Of a DNA stretch of 64,000 bases, positions 9,108 to 17,492 are shown piece by piece (the stretch's first letter is position 1; every line of letters begins with the position of its first letter). The notes under the pieces are model-generated. The model was not told where the DNA came from. It searched no databases and saw only the letters and a program-made list of their open reading frames with translations. Origin of the DNA: an uncultured Bacteroides sp. GTDB lineage: Bacteria > Bacteroidota > Bacteroidia > Bacteroidales > Bacteroidaceae. Both the position numbers and the translations under genes were made by a program. The DNA lies in the NCBI GenBank assembly GCA_900552645.1, contig USAN01000005.1, positions 1 through 64,000 of the forward strand, written 5' to 3'.

Positions 9108-9950
9108 TCATTTCTTCTTCATTCCGAGTTTCATCTCTCCTACAAAAGCTCCATTTTTACCCATCTGTTGTAATGGAATCTTCTTTCCATCCATGTTTGA
9201 GTACCATTTCGGTTCGGTAAACATAGAGTGTGAATGTCCACCCAAAACAACATCAATATTTCGAGTATTCTGTATCAAAGTTTCATCCGAATATGGCTTA
9301 CCCTGCCATCCTAAATGTGATAAACAAATAACCACATCACATTTCTCTTTTTCTTTTAAATATTTGGCAACTCTTTGTGCAGCCTCTATAGGATCTTCAA
9401 ATTTCACTCCTTTAAAGTTCTTATCCTGTACCAATCCCTTCAAACGTGGTCCTACTCCGAGCACTCCTATTTTAAGGCCTTCTCTATTAATTATTGTATA
9501 TGGTTTTACTAAACCTTCTACCGGAGTGCCAATAAAATCATAATTAGCACATACAAATGGGAAATTAGCCATTTTGAAAAGTCTAGCCATATTATCGAGC
9601 CCGAAGTCGAATTCGTGATTACCTATTGTGGCTGCATCATATTTCATTTCATTCATAAGCTTTACCTCGACTTCACCTTTGAACATATTATAGAAAGGCG
9701 AACCTTGCGAAAAATCACCGCAATCAAAAAGAAGCAAATCCTGATTGTCCTTCCTCATATTGCTTATCATTGTAGCTCTTCTTACATAACCGCCTCTTCC
9801 AGCCATAACCGTATCGGGATCATTGGGAGATATTGATTCTATACGACTATGCGTATCGTTGGTATGCAGTATAAGCAGTTCTTTCTTATTTTGGGCATTT
9901 AGCGCCAAGCATAATACACCGAGAGTCAGTGCTAAATATATTCGTTTCAT
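9108..9950 (-). CDS. Metallophosphatase half of a split 5'-nucleotidase/UshA-type enzyme
   Basis: A 280-residue exported metallophosphoesterase with signal peptide MKRIYLALTLGVLCLALNA. Metal-binding motifs are LHTNDTHSR near the N-terminus, DCGDFSQGSPF, GNHEFDFG and GGHSHS. It ends after the N-terminal catalytic domain, and the substrate-binding C-terminal domain of UshA is absent. That domain is encoded by the next gene upstream, 18 bp away, so the two probably work together on nucleotides or other phosphate esters in the periplasm. The ATG at 9950 is preferred to 9959 because the signal peptide begins there. Confidence 0.9.
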   Translation of the reverse strand: MKRIYLALTLGVLCLALNAQNKKELLILHTNDTHSRIESISPNDPDTVMAGRGGYVRRATMISNMRKDNQDLLLFDCGDFSQGSPFYNMFKGEVEVKLMNEMKYDAATIGNHEFDFGLDNMARLFKMANFPFVCANYDFIGTPVEGLVKPYTIINREGLKIGVLGVGPRLKGLVQDKNFKGVKFEDPIEAAQRVAKYLKEKEKCDVVICLSHLGWQGKPYSDETLIQNTRNIDVVLGGHSHSMFTEPKWYSNMDGKKIPLQQMGKNGAFVGEMKLGMKKK

Positions 9951-9968
9951 ATCAATCATATTTTATCT

Positions 9969-10739
9969 TTATTTCACTACTATTCTTCCTTCAACTTTCG
10001 AATCTAAATTCTTTCCCTCTTTTGTAAGATTGCTTACATAGTCAAGAAATAGCTGACGCAATGTTGCACCATCTGGCTGCAAGTTATCGGTTGCTTCTTT
10101 GAAAGCTACCATCTTGTCATTACCCTCGGCCAGATAGTCGACCGTAGCAACCTTATACTCCTTATTATCATCTATAGGTTGGCCGTTTACAGTTGCACTA
10201 ATAAGTTTTCCATCTTTAGAAATTACCAGATTTGCACCACTAAGTCCTTCACCACGCACCGAAGCAATATTGTCAAACAGATGACGCAAACTGCTTCCTT
10301 TCATGGTTAGAATACATAAAGTATTCTCGAATGGAGTTATCTCGAATATATTGCTAAACTTCACATCTCCCTTAGGAAGAGGAGCTCTTAAACCTCCCAT
10401 ATTTATTACAGCCACATCGGCTTCACGACCTGCATATTTTATAGTTGCCTCTCTAAGCACATCGGCTACTAAGTTTGACAGCGGACTTTCGGGACGATAG
10501 GCGCTCATATCGATGTTGCTTTTACCAATAACGGGCGACATAATGCTGTCTACACTAGCTTTATAAGTGTTAAGTATTTTTACAGCATTCAAATCCTGAT
10601 TATTATCATATTTAGAGGAGATTTCAATCCTATTACCCTCTACCGAGGCTATAGAATACGATGAACTACAAGAAGGAAGTATCATTAGAGTTCCGACAAA
10701 TGAAAGCGGAATCAAAGTTCGTATAAAAAACTCTTTCAT
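9969..10739 (-). CDS. 5'-nucleotidase C-terminal domain lipoprotein
   Basis: A 256-residue protein with the C-terminal substrate-binding domain of 5'-nucleotidases (MSAYRPESPLSNLVADVLRE, NMGGLRAPLPKGDVKFSNIF, FENTLCILTMKG, YKVATVDYLAEGNDK). It begins with MKEFFIRTLIPLSF and a lipobox ending in LPSC, so it is predicted to be a lipoprotein. The start at 10739 is chosen because upstream in-frame residues precede the signal peptide and overlap the promoter. It has no metallophosphatase motifs. The adjacent downstream gene supplies that half, so together they make a complete UshA-like enzyme in two polypeptides. Confidence 0.88.
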   Translation of the reverse strand: MKEFFIRTLIPLSFVGTLMILPSCSSSYSIASVEGNRIEISSKYDNNQDLNAVKILNTYKASVDSIMSPVIGKSNIDMSAYRPESPLSNLVADVLREATIKYAGREADVAVINMGGLRAPLPKGDVKFSNIFEITPFENTLCILTMKGSSLRHLFDNIASVRGEGLSGANLVISKDGKLISATVNGQPIDDNKEYKVATVDYLAEGNDKMVAFKEATDNLQPDGATLRQLFLDYVSNLTKEGKNLDSKVEGRIVVK

Positions 10740-10760
10740 ATTTAAAATAGGTTTATTGTC

Positions 10761-10791
10761 CAAAAATAGGCAAAAAAGATAGTGATGCCAA
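10761..10791 (-). promoter_or_regulatory. Promoter of the split-nucleotidase/GH3 operon
   Basis: On the minus strand TTGG (10788-10791), 19 nt, then TATTTTTG (10761-10768), a perfect TAnnTTTG. It is 21 bp upstream of the ATG at 10739. Confidence 0.55.
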
Positions 10792-10819
10792 CAATATATA
10801 ATAAAAAAAGTTGAAGAGT

Positions 10820-10851
10820 TTTGGCTATATGCCAAAAAATGAGTTACTTTG
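10820..10851 (+). promoter_or_regulatory. rplS promoter and leader start
   Basis: TTTG (10820-10823), 21 nt, then TACTTTG (10845-10851). The 84-nt stretch to the rplS ATG contains G/C-rich pairing words (GCGCAATCG, GTTGCGTTGTAAC). It could be an L19-type autoregulatory leader, but I cannot demonstrate a specific fold. Confidence 0.6.
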
Positions 10852-10935
10852 CACCGCTTTCGCGCAATCGCTGTCAAAGAAGAGTTACTTGATATGTTGC
10901 GTTGTAACGATAAAACAATTTAAGAATTACAAACA

Positions 10936-11289
10936 ATGGATTTTATTAAAATTGCTGAAGAAGCATTTGCTACAGGTAAACAGCATCCTTCTTTCAAAGC
11001 TGGTGACACTATTACAGTAGCATACCGTATCGTTGAAGGTAACAAGGAACGTGTACAGTTGTACCGTGGTGTTGTTATCAAAATCTCTGGACATGGAGAC
11101 AAAAAACGTTTCACTGTTCGTAAAATGTCTGGTACAATAGGTGTAGAACGTATCTTCCCTCTTGAATCTCCAGCTATCGACAGTATCACTGTTAACAAAG
11201 TTGGTAAAGTTCGCCGTGCTAAGTTGTACTACTTACGTGCTCTTACCGGTAAGAAAGCCAGAATTAAGGAAAAAAGAGTTAATCTGTAA
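10936..11289 (+). CDS. rplS: 50S ribosomal protein L19
   Basis: A 117-residue basic protein of normal L19 length, located at the 30S-50S interface. The conserved core is visible: FKAGDTITVAYRIVEGNKER, VQLYRGVVI, RKMSGTIGVERIFPLESP and KVRRAKLYYLR. It is monocistronic here, with its own promoter and a strong terminator. It marks the end of core genome before the rhamnogalacturonan locus. Confidence 0.98.
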   Translation: MDFIKIAEEAFATGKQHPSFKAGDTITVAYRIVEGNKERVQLYRGVVIKISGHGDKKRFTVRKMSGTIGVERIFPLESPAIDSITVNKVGKVRRAKLYYLRALTGKKARIKEKRVNL

Positions 11290-11310
11290 GAAATCTCATC
11301 TTCCTAAAAT

Positions 11311-11343
11311 AAAAAAGGTATTCCATTTAGGAATACCTTTTTT
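11311..11343. terminator. Bidirectional terminator between rplS and the hybrid regulator gene
   Basis: A 14-bp stem (11311-11324 with 11330-11343) with loop ATTTA, flanked by A-run and T-run, so it works in both directions for the two converging genes. Confidence 0.9.
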
Positions 11344-11360
11344 ATTTATATCTATCTTTA

Positions 11361-14300
11361 TTATTGTTGAACTTCGGCTCCTTCGCCTTTCTGATAAGCT
11401 GAAGGAGATAATCCAAACTGCTGCTTGAAACATTTGCTAAAGTAGAATGGATCGTTTATTCCCACTTTATATGATACTTCCGAGACTGTATATTTCTCGT
11501 CAGTTAAAAGTTCGGCTGCTTTCTTCATCCTTACCACACGTATGTATTCGTTTGGAGAATAACCTGTTACGCCACGAACTTTCCTGTAAAATACAGTTCT
11601 TCCCAGTCCTATCAACGATGCAAACTCATCTACTGTAAATTGAGGATTACCATATTGCTGTTCTATAATCACCTCAAGCTTATCTGCAAATTCTTTATCC
11701 TTGTCCGTTGTACAAATAACCGGGCGTACACCTCCCGGAGTCTGCGTAAACTTTTCCTTAAGTCGGTCGCGTTGCTCTATTTGCTTAAATATAATTGTAA
11801 GCAGAAGTTTTGGACTGAAAGGCTTTGTTACATAGTCATCCGCTCCACACTCTATCCCTTCTACCTGATTTTCGGTTGAACTAAGAGCGGTAAGAAGTAT
11901 TATTGGAATGTGGCTGGTAGAAAAATCGCTTTTCAGCTTTTTAGTAACTTCATAGCCCGACATTCCAGGCATCATTACATCACACACTATAAGATCTGCA
12001 TCATAAACCTTTGCACGTTCATAGCCAGCAAGCCCATCCGATTCGGCTGCTACTTCAAAATATTGTTTTATCTCATCCTTCAAGAACTCGCGTACATCAT
12101 TGTCATCTTCTATTATTAATATTCTACGCTTATTTAGCGGAGCAGTAAAATTAAACTCTTCATCACGATCAGCAAACTCAATTTCAGAAATGGCAGTATG
12201 CTCCTCTTCAAGCATTAATGTATTAGGAATACGAAAATCTTTTTCATCATATACAGATTTGTCGGTAGGTAGTTTTACTGTAAACACAGATCCTCCGTTA
12301 TCTTCATTATTTTCTATAAATGAAATAGTTCCATGATGAACATTAACAAGTTCATTAGTAAGATGTAACCCTATACCCATACTGTTTGTAGTAAAGTTGC
12401 TCTGCATAAAACGACTGAACAACTGAGACTGTTTCTCTTTCGAAATGCCAACGCCTGTATCCGAAACACTCATTACTAACTGCTTACTATCGTTATCCAG
12501 CATTACACTGAATATAATTTTTCCTCCTGAAGGAGTATATTTAAATGCATTAGATATAAGATTATATATAACTTTTTCTATACTACTCTTATCAATAAAC
12601 ATGTTGTACTGATGTAAAGATGTATCAAATCTAAAATCCATATCTTTCGAGCATGCAGTCTCCTGAAAGCTAATATAAATATCGTGTAGAAATGAAACAA
12701 TATCTATCTCTTCAAGGTGCAATGATAGCTTATTGTTTTGCATCTTTCTGAACTCTAGAAGTTGATTCACTAACCTTAGCATACGTTGAGTACTTTTATC
12801 CATTAGTTTTAGTGACGGAGTAAGTTCTTTAGGTATCTTATTCGTTTTCTGCATTTTTTCAAGAGCACCCTGAATAAGAGTAAGCGGAGTACGAAATTCA
12901 TGTGAAATGTTAGTAAAGAATACCAATTTGTATTCAGTTAGCTGCTTTTCTATCGCAATCTTGTTACGTAGCGTATTAAAATCGCGTACAATAAGAAATA
13001 TAAAGTATCCGGTTCCTACTATAAGAAGTATATAAATAATAAAAGCCCATGGTGTTTTCCAGAAAGGTGGATTAATTACTATATTCATTGTATACTCCTT
13101 ATCACTCCATACACCTCGATCATTGCAAGCCTTTACTTTAAGTGTATAATTTCCCGGAGGTATATTTTTATATGCTGCAAAATTAAGATTAGATGGTTGG
13201 CTCCATTCGGTATCATAATTTTGTAGTTTGTAGCTGTATTTAGAACTGCTATCTATTGAATAATCGAAAGTTGAGAACTCTATGGTGAATGAATTCTGCA
13301 TGTAGTTTAGTTCAATTTTATCAGAATAGCTTAAAGATTTTTTCAATGGTGAGTCTTCATCCAACGGATGAATTATGCTGCCGTTAATAAGTAAATTAGT
13401 AAATGAGACGACAGGAATCCTAGAGTTGTTTTTATTTACTTTTTGAGGATCAATTACAACCATCCCATTATTAGTACCAAAAACGAGTTTACCATTCAAT
13501 GAAAGAGCAGTATTTTCGGCATATACGTTTCCAAGCGGAGATGTCGAAAACAGATAATTATCGAATATATTATGCTCAACATCAAATCGTGATATTCCAT
13601 ATTCTGTAGCTATCCATATACCACCATCTTTATCTTCTATAAAAGACTGTGCAACGTTATTAATAAGTCCGTTGGTGCTGTCAAAATGTTCAAACCTTAG
13701 ATTCTTGTAATCGTTCGGATTGCTACACATGCTTACCCCACTACCAGCTGTAGCTATCCATATTCGTCCTTTAGAATCTTGATATATTGATCTAATCTCA
13801 TTGTTTCTTAACTTACCATTAGAGTAGTTGCATACTATATAATTTTGCGAGTTCTTCAATAGCTCTTCGGGCTTGAATACAAATACACCGTCACTTGTAC
13901 CTATCCATATCAAACCATTATTATCTTCTATTATAGTACGAATTTGTTTTTGTCCATAAGTATTGTTAAAGAATCGTTTAAACACGTATCCTTTTTGAGT
14001 AGATACTGCTAGATTAAGTCCGCCACCAAATGTTCCCAACCACATTCTTCCCTTACTGTCGTAACATATAGAAAATATACTGTTGTGAGCCAATGATGAA
14101 TCATCATTCGGATTATTCACATACCATTTATCATTTACAAATAGTCCCGATAGCCTACTACCTAACCATATATTACCATTCTTATCTTTTGCTACTGCAT
14201 ATATATTTGATTTAAAAAAATCTTTTCTTTTATTTTCACTAAGATCTGCATTATAAGAGTAAAGGCCTCCGCGACGTGTACCTACATATATATTATTTTC

Positions 14301-15629
14301 ATCTACCTGTGCTATCATTCTTACTGCATTGGATCGATCTGTAAGATTTTCGTTTTCTGGAAAAACTCTTTTTGCTCCTTCATTCAGAACCGTAAGATGT
14401 GAAATACCTGTATATTCAGACCCAACCCATATACCATCGGCCTTATCAACCATAATAGATAGAAGAAAATTATTGGATATGTGACTAAACCCATTTATAT
14501 CTGATGTAAAATGCTGTAGATTATCATTTCTTATATCATAAGCAAAAAGTCCGTTGCCATATGTAGATATCCATATTATATCTCGCCCATCCTGCACTAC
14601 ATGAAATCTCTCGTTATCTATGTAATCTACTTTATCGGCCGATATAAGATTAAATACCTTTATTTTACCACTCTTCTTGTTAATATATCTGGCCTGACCT
14701 GTATGGTTTGAAACCCAGTAATTTCCCTTATTGTCAGTCTGAACTTCTCCGTTTTTGATATCCAAGCTTGCCTCTCGACGAACTTTATGATCTTTAAAGT
14801 TAAAGATAAAACCACCTTTTGAAGTAAATATTACCCAGTCATCTTTTAAAGTCAAAGCTCCATACACTGTTATATCATTTGGATTGGCATATATCGTTGT
14901 AGCAACCTTAGACTTTTCCTTATCTTTTTTCACATAGATCTCGCCATTAGATGACAGAAAATACATATAGTTGTCATACATAATTGCTTGAAATGCATTA
15001 TGATGTTCTATTACTTTTTCCATTCTTGAATCACCAAGCTTAAATACTGAATTTGATGTTCCTACCCAAATATTTCCTGACTTATCTTCTTGTACATACT
15101 TAATTTTATTATCGTCAATGTTCTTCAATTCTGCCTTAAAAGAAGTAGAATGAAATTTACCATCTTTATAAGTTATTCGACGACATCCGTTACCATTTTG
15201 CCACAACCATATGTCGCCTTTTGAAGTCTCAATTTTATGGCTGTAGAACTGATTATATTCTCCGATACCGGTAAAGTCAACGAAACAATCCTTTTTAAGG
15301 TCATAACAGCTGAAAAGTTCTGGAGTGGTTGAAATCCATAAAAAACCATTTTTGTCTTCAGTTAAATCCTTTATTCGATTATCGGCCAATGAAATACCTT
15401 TACTCTTGTCGGGACGGAAAGTTACAAAGGAATTGCCGTCATAACGGCTTAGACCATTTAACGTACCCATCCATATAAAGCCACGGCTATCTTGAAAAAG
15501 ATTTCTTACGGAGTTGTTTGCTATTCCGTTGTTTGTAGTAAGTTGAATTGAACGGACATCTATATTAGCAAATAGCTTCACAGAAAAGAGTAAAATAAAA
15601 ATAAAAAGTAAGATCAAAGGTCGTTTCAT
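11361..15629 (-). CDS. Hybrid two-component system regulator (HTCS) of the RG-I locus
   Basis: A 1422-residue one-protein sensor-regulator of the type that controls Bacteroides polysaccharide loci. A signal peptide is followed by many periplasmic propeller repeats (pattern DxxGxIWxGT, about residues 25-730), a Y_Y_Y domain (about 735-810) and one membrane helix (AFIIYILLIVGTGYFIFLIV). The histidine kinase follows, with phospho-acceptor H910 in NISHEFRTPLTL and ATPase motifs SDTGVGIS and GIGLHL. The receiver domain has phospho-acceptor D1217 in CDVMMPG. A C-terminal AraC-type helix-turn-helix ends the protein (about 1315-1415). Such proteins bind an oligosaccharide in the periplasm and activate susCD. 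Rhamnogalacturonan oligosaccharides are the likely inducer, judged only from the neighbours. All domains look intact. Confidence 0.95.
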   Translation of the reverse strand: MKRPLILLFIFILLFSVKLFANIDVRSIQLTTNNGIANNSVRNLFQDSRGFIWMGTLNGLSRYDGNSFVTFRPDKSKGISLADNRIKDLTEDKNGFLWISTTPELFSCYDLKKDCFVDFTGIGEYNQFYSHKIETSKGDIWLWQNGNGCRRITYKDGKFHSTSFKAELKNIDDNKIKYVQEDKSGNIWVGTSNSVFKLGDSRMEKVIEHHNAFQAIMYDNYMYFLSSNGEIYVKKDKEKSKVATTIYANPNDITVYGALTLKDDWVIFTSKGGFIFNFKDHKVRREASLDIKNGEVQTDNKGNYWVSNHTGQARYINKKSGKIKVFNLISADKVDYIDNERFHVVQDGRDIIWISTYGNGLFAYDIRNDNLQHFTSDINGFSHISNNFLLSIMVDKADGIWVGSEYTGISHLTVLNEGAKRVFPENENLTDRSNAVRMIAQVDENNIYVGTRRGGLYSYNADLSENKRKDFFKSNIYAVAKDKNGNIWLGSRLSGLFVNDKWYVNNPNDDSSLAHNSIFSICYDSKGRMWLGTFGGGLNLAVSTQKGYVFKRFFNNTYGQKQIRTIIEDNNGLIWIGTSDGVFVFKPEELLKNSQNYIVCNYSNGKLRNNEIRSIYQDSKGRIWIATAGSGVSMCSNPNDYKNLRFEHFDSTNGLINNVAQSFIEDKDGGIWIATEYGISRFDVEHNIFDNYLFSTSPLGNVYAENTALSLNGKLVFGTNNGMVVIDPQKVNKNNSRIPVVSFTNLLINGSIIHPLDEDSPLKKSLSYSDKIELNYMQNSFTIEFSTFDYSIDSSSKYSYKLQNYDTEWSQPSNLNFAAYKNIPPGNYTLKVKACNDRGVWSDKEYTMNIVINPPFWKTPWAFIIYILLIVGTGYFIFLIVRDFNTLRNKIAIEKQLTEYKLVFFTNISHEFRTPLTLIQGALEKMQKTNKIPKELTPSLKLMDKSTQRMLRLVNQLLEFRKMQNNKLSLHLEEIDIVSFLHDIYISFQETACSKDMDFRFDTSLHQYNMFIDKSSIEKVIYNLISNAFKYTPSGGKIIFSVMLDNDSKQLVMSVSDTGVGISKEKQSQLFSRFMQSNFTTNSMGIGLHLTNELVNVHHGTISFIENNEDNGGSVFTVKLPTDKSVYDEKDFRIPNTLMLEEEHTAISEIEFADRDEEFNFTAPLNKRRILIIEDDNDVREFLKDEIKQYFEVAAESDGLAGYERAKVYDADLIVCDVMMPGMSGYEVTKKLKSDFSTSHIPIILLTALSSTENQVEGIECGADDYVTKPFSPKLLLTIIFKQIEQRDRLKEKFTQTPGGVRPVICTTDKDKEFADKLEVIIEQQYGNPQFTVDEFASLIGLGRTVFYRKVRGVTGYSPNEYIRVVRMKKAAELLTDEKYTVSEVSYKVGINDPFYFSKCFKQQFGLSPSAYQKGEGAEVQQ

Positions 15630-15654
15630 GTTTTCATTAGTATAGTTAACCTGA

Positions 15655-15662
15655 CAAAAATA
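15655..15662 (-). promoter_or_regulatory. -7 box of the hybrid regulator gene, inside the preceding terminator T-run
   Basis: On the minus strand TATTTTTG is a perfect TAnnTTTG about 25 nt before the regulator ATG. It directly abuts the U-tract of the terminator at 15665-15706. No good -33 box is visible. Confidence 0.45.
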
Positions 15663-15664
15663 TA

Positions 15665-15706
15665 AAAAAAGAGCATTCCACTTAATAATGTAAATGCTCT
15701 TTTTTT
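15665..15706 (-). terminator. Terminator of the minus-strand rhamnose/RG-lyase operon
   Basis: The stem AAAAAGAGCATT pairs with AATGCTCTTTTT around a loop of about 16 nt, with a T-run on the minus strand. It follows the mutarotase stop codon by about 20 bp. Confidence 0.85.
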
Positions 15707-15726
15707 ATATTAATTTGCTTTTTAAA

Positions 15727-16041
15727 CTAATCCATATGAAAAACTTCAGGTAAAGGAATAGTCACAGGAGAATTATCAGGATTAACTTCCATAATATCTG
15801 CCATATAATCCCACCACTTCTGAACTATTGGATTTGCACCCATATCCTGCGATGATTCATTGCCTTTCGTTTTCTGACAAGCAAAAAGAATATTGGTCTC
15901 TTTATCCCAATATATAGAATAGTCATATACTCCCCCATCCGAAAGCATTTCTCTTAATTCTGGCCATAAGGCAGCATGTCTTTTCTCATACTCTTTCTCG
16001 AAACCAGGTTTCAAGAACATTTTAAAAGCTTCACGTTTCAT
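15727..16041 (-). CDS. rhaM: L-rhamnose mutarotase
   Basis: A 104-residue dimeric alpha/beta-barrel protein of the COG3254 family that interconverts alpha and beta anomers of L-rhamnose. The N-terminus KREAFKMFLKPGFEKEYEKRHAALWPEL is the family signature, with the catalytic-type His in KRHAALWPE. Later motifs YSIYWDKETNILFACQ and PIVQKWWDYMADIM are typical. There is no signal peptide, so it acts in the cytosol after import. It is the last gene of the minus-strand operon with GH105 and PL11, which release rhamnose-containing products. Confidence 0.95.
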   Translation of the reverse strand: MKREAFKMFLKPGFEKEYEKRHAALWPELREMLSDGGVYDYSIYWDKETNILFACQKTKGNESSQDMGANPIVQKWWDYMADIMEVNPDNSPVTIPLPEVFHMD

Positions 16042-16078
16042 AGTACAATATTTTAGTTATTTTATCTGTTCTACTCTT

Positions 16079-17482
16079 TTATTGAGTAACATGAAATATA
16101 GGTTCAGTTGTAGACTGTTCAGTAGGATAATATTGAATGGCGCTATCATTCATTTTAGGGTGCTGACGATTTAGAAGATTAATCATCTCGGCGGCTGCCC
16201 AAATAACAGGACCATACCCATGAGCTGCATATACATTCACCGGACGATAATAGTAAAAAGCAGGATCAAAAGCCATTCCGGTTCCTACACATGTATTCTC
16301 TACTTCACCTTTTGCATTAATTTGAGTGCTCACTGCTTCCCATCCCAGCTGTGCTACTGGACCATATGCCATTGCATCTATCCATCCTTTGTTTATAGCA
16401 TGAGCAATGCAGTAAGTAAAGATAGCACTTGCAGAAGTCTCTAGATAAGAATCGTTACGATCTAAAAGCTGATGCCATAAACCTTCTCCACTTTGCAGTG
16501 CTGAAATACCTTTTATGTGAGATTGAAGCAAGTTCATTATACGGTTACGTTGAGGATGATTTTCAGGAAGCACATCAAGTACCTCGCACATAGTAAGAAT
16601 TGCCCATCCATTAGCGCGTCCCCAATGAAAAGCTGGATGCTCCTTCATACTCTCTACCCATCCATGACGGAAAAGATTCTTTTCAGGAACCCACATTCTA
16701 TCTGCAAACTGAAGCACCTGGCGTACAGCTTCATTTATATATATATCTTTTTTATCAGTAGCCAACTTTGAATAATACACTACAGGAGGAATGCCCATAA
16801 ACATATCATCTAACCATACAGTATTATAATGAGGACGAGTACGAGCAAATGTACCATCAGAAAGTCGGTATTCCTTATTCATTATAAAATTCATATAGTT
16901 ATCTATCAATGGAGTAAGATTTAATGATGGATTAACTGCCTGTACTTTTATCATTGCGGCACATACCGCGCCGGCATCATCAAGTGCATGTGGTGTGAGA
17001 ATTTGTTTCATCTGTGAATCAACATTCTTCCCTTCATTTATAAGATTACGAAAATATGGAGAAACTTCTGAAAGGAATTTAAAACGGTCTGTTACATAAT
17101 TCATATACTCCTTATCACCAGTTGCCTCGGCCGCAGCAATCATTGCCGAATAAGTAACTCCCCATTCATAGCTGGCTAAACGAAAAGTTCCTCTTTCTAA
17201 TTGTGAATCGGAATTGATATTGGTAAAATCAGTTATTCTCTTTCCACAATTCTTATCAACTACATTAGTAGGTGTATTACTTTTAAGATAATTAAGTACT
17301 CTATCCATATCTTCCTTAACACTCTGTACGGTAAGTGCACCATATGGTACTTTGTATTCGGGCTGAAGAAGATGTAATGGAGTATTAGAATCGTTTGCAA
17401 TAATTTTCTTTTTCTGAGCAAAGCTACCTGCCGATGATAGTGCCAATAGCAGACTTAATGTAGTTATTGTCCTTATTTTCAT
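16079..17482 (-). CDS. GH105 unsaturated rhamnogalacturonyl hydrolase
   Basis: A 467-residue exported enzyme with a signal peptide ending near SFA. It belongs to GH105 (YteR-like, (alpha/alpha)6 barrel), which hydrates and removes the unsaturated galacturonic acid left at the non-reducing end by rhamnogalacturonan lyases. Diagnostic segments are VWLDDMFMGIPPVVYYSKL with the catalytic-type Asp, FRHGWVESMKEHPAFHWGRANGWAI and YLETSASAIFTYCIAHAI. It is 10 bp downstream of PL11, matching its role on PL11 products. It carries about 100 residues more than the other GH105 in this window, mainly at the two ends. Confidence 0.92.
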   Translation of the reverse strand: MKIRTITTLSLLLALSSAGSFAQKKKIIANDSNTPLHLLQPEYKVPYGALTVQSVKEDMDRVLNYLKSNTPTNVVDKNCGKRITDFTNINSDSQLERGTFRLASYEWGVTYSAMIAAAEATGDKEYMNYVTDRFKFLSEVSPYFRNLINEGKNVDSQMKQILTPHALDDAGAVCAAMIKVQAVNPSLNLTPLIDNYMNFIMNKEYRLSDGTFARTRPHYNTVWLDDMFMGIPPVVYYSKLATDKKDIYINEAVRQVLQFADRMWVPEKNLFRHGWVESMKEHPAFHWGRANGWAILTMCEVLDVLPENHPQRNRIMNLLQSHIKGISALQSGEGLWHQLLDRNDSYLETSASAIFTYCIAHAINKGWIDAMAYGPVAQLGWEAVSTQINAKGEVENTCVGTGMAFDPAFYYYRPVNVYAAHGYGPVIWAAAEMINLLNRQHPKMNDSAIQYYPTEQSTTEPIFHVTQ

Positions 17483-17492
17483 ATACCTTTAT

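Noticed and set aside
9010..9543. 177-codon plus-strand frame over the end of the metallophosphatase gene
   Set aside because: It is antisense to clearly coding domains, with low-quality composition (Phe/Ser/Pro-rich).
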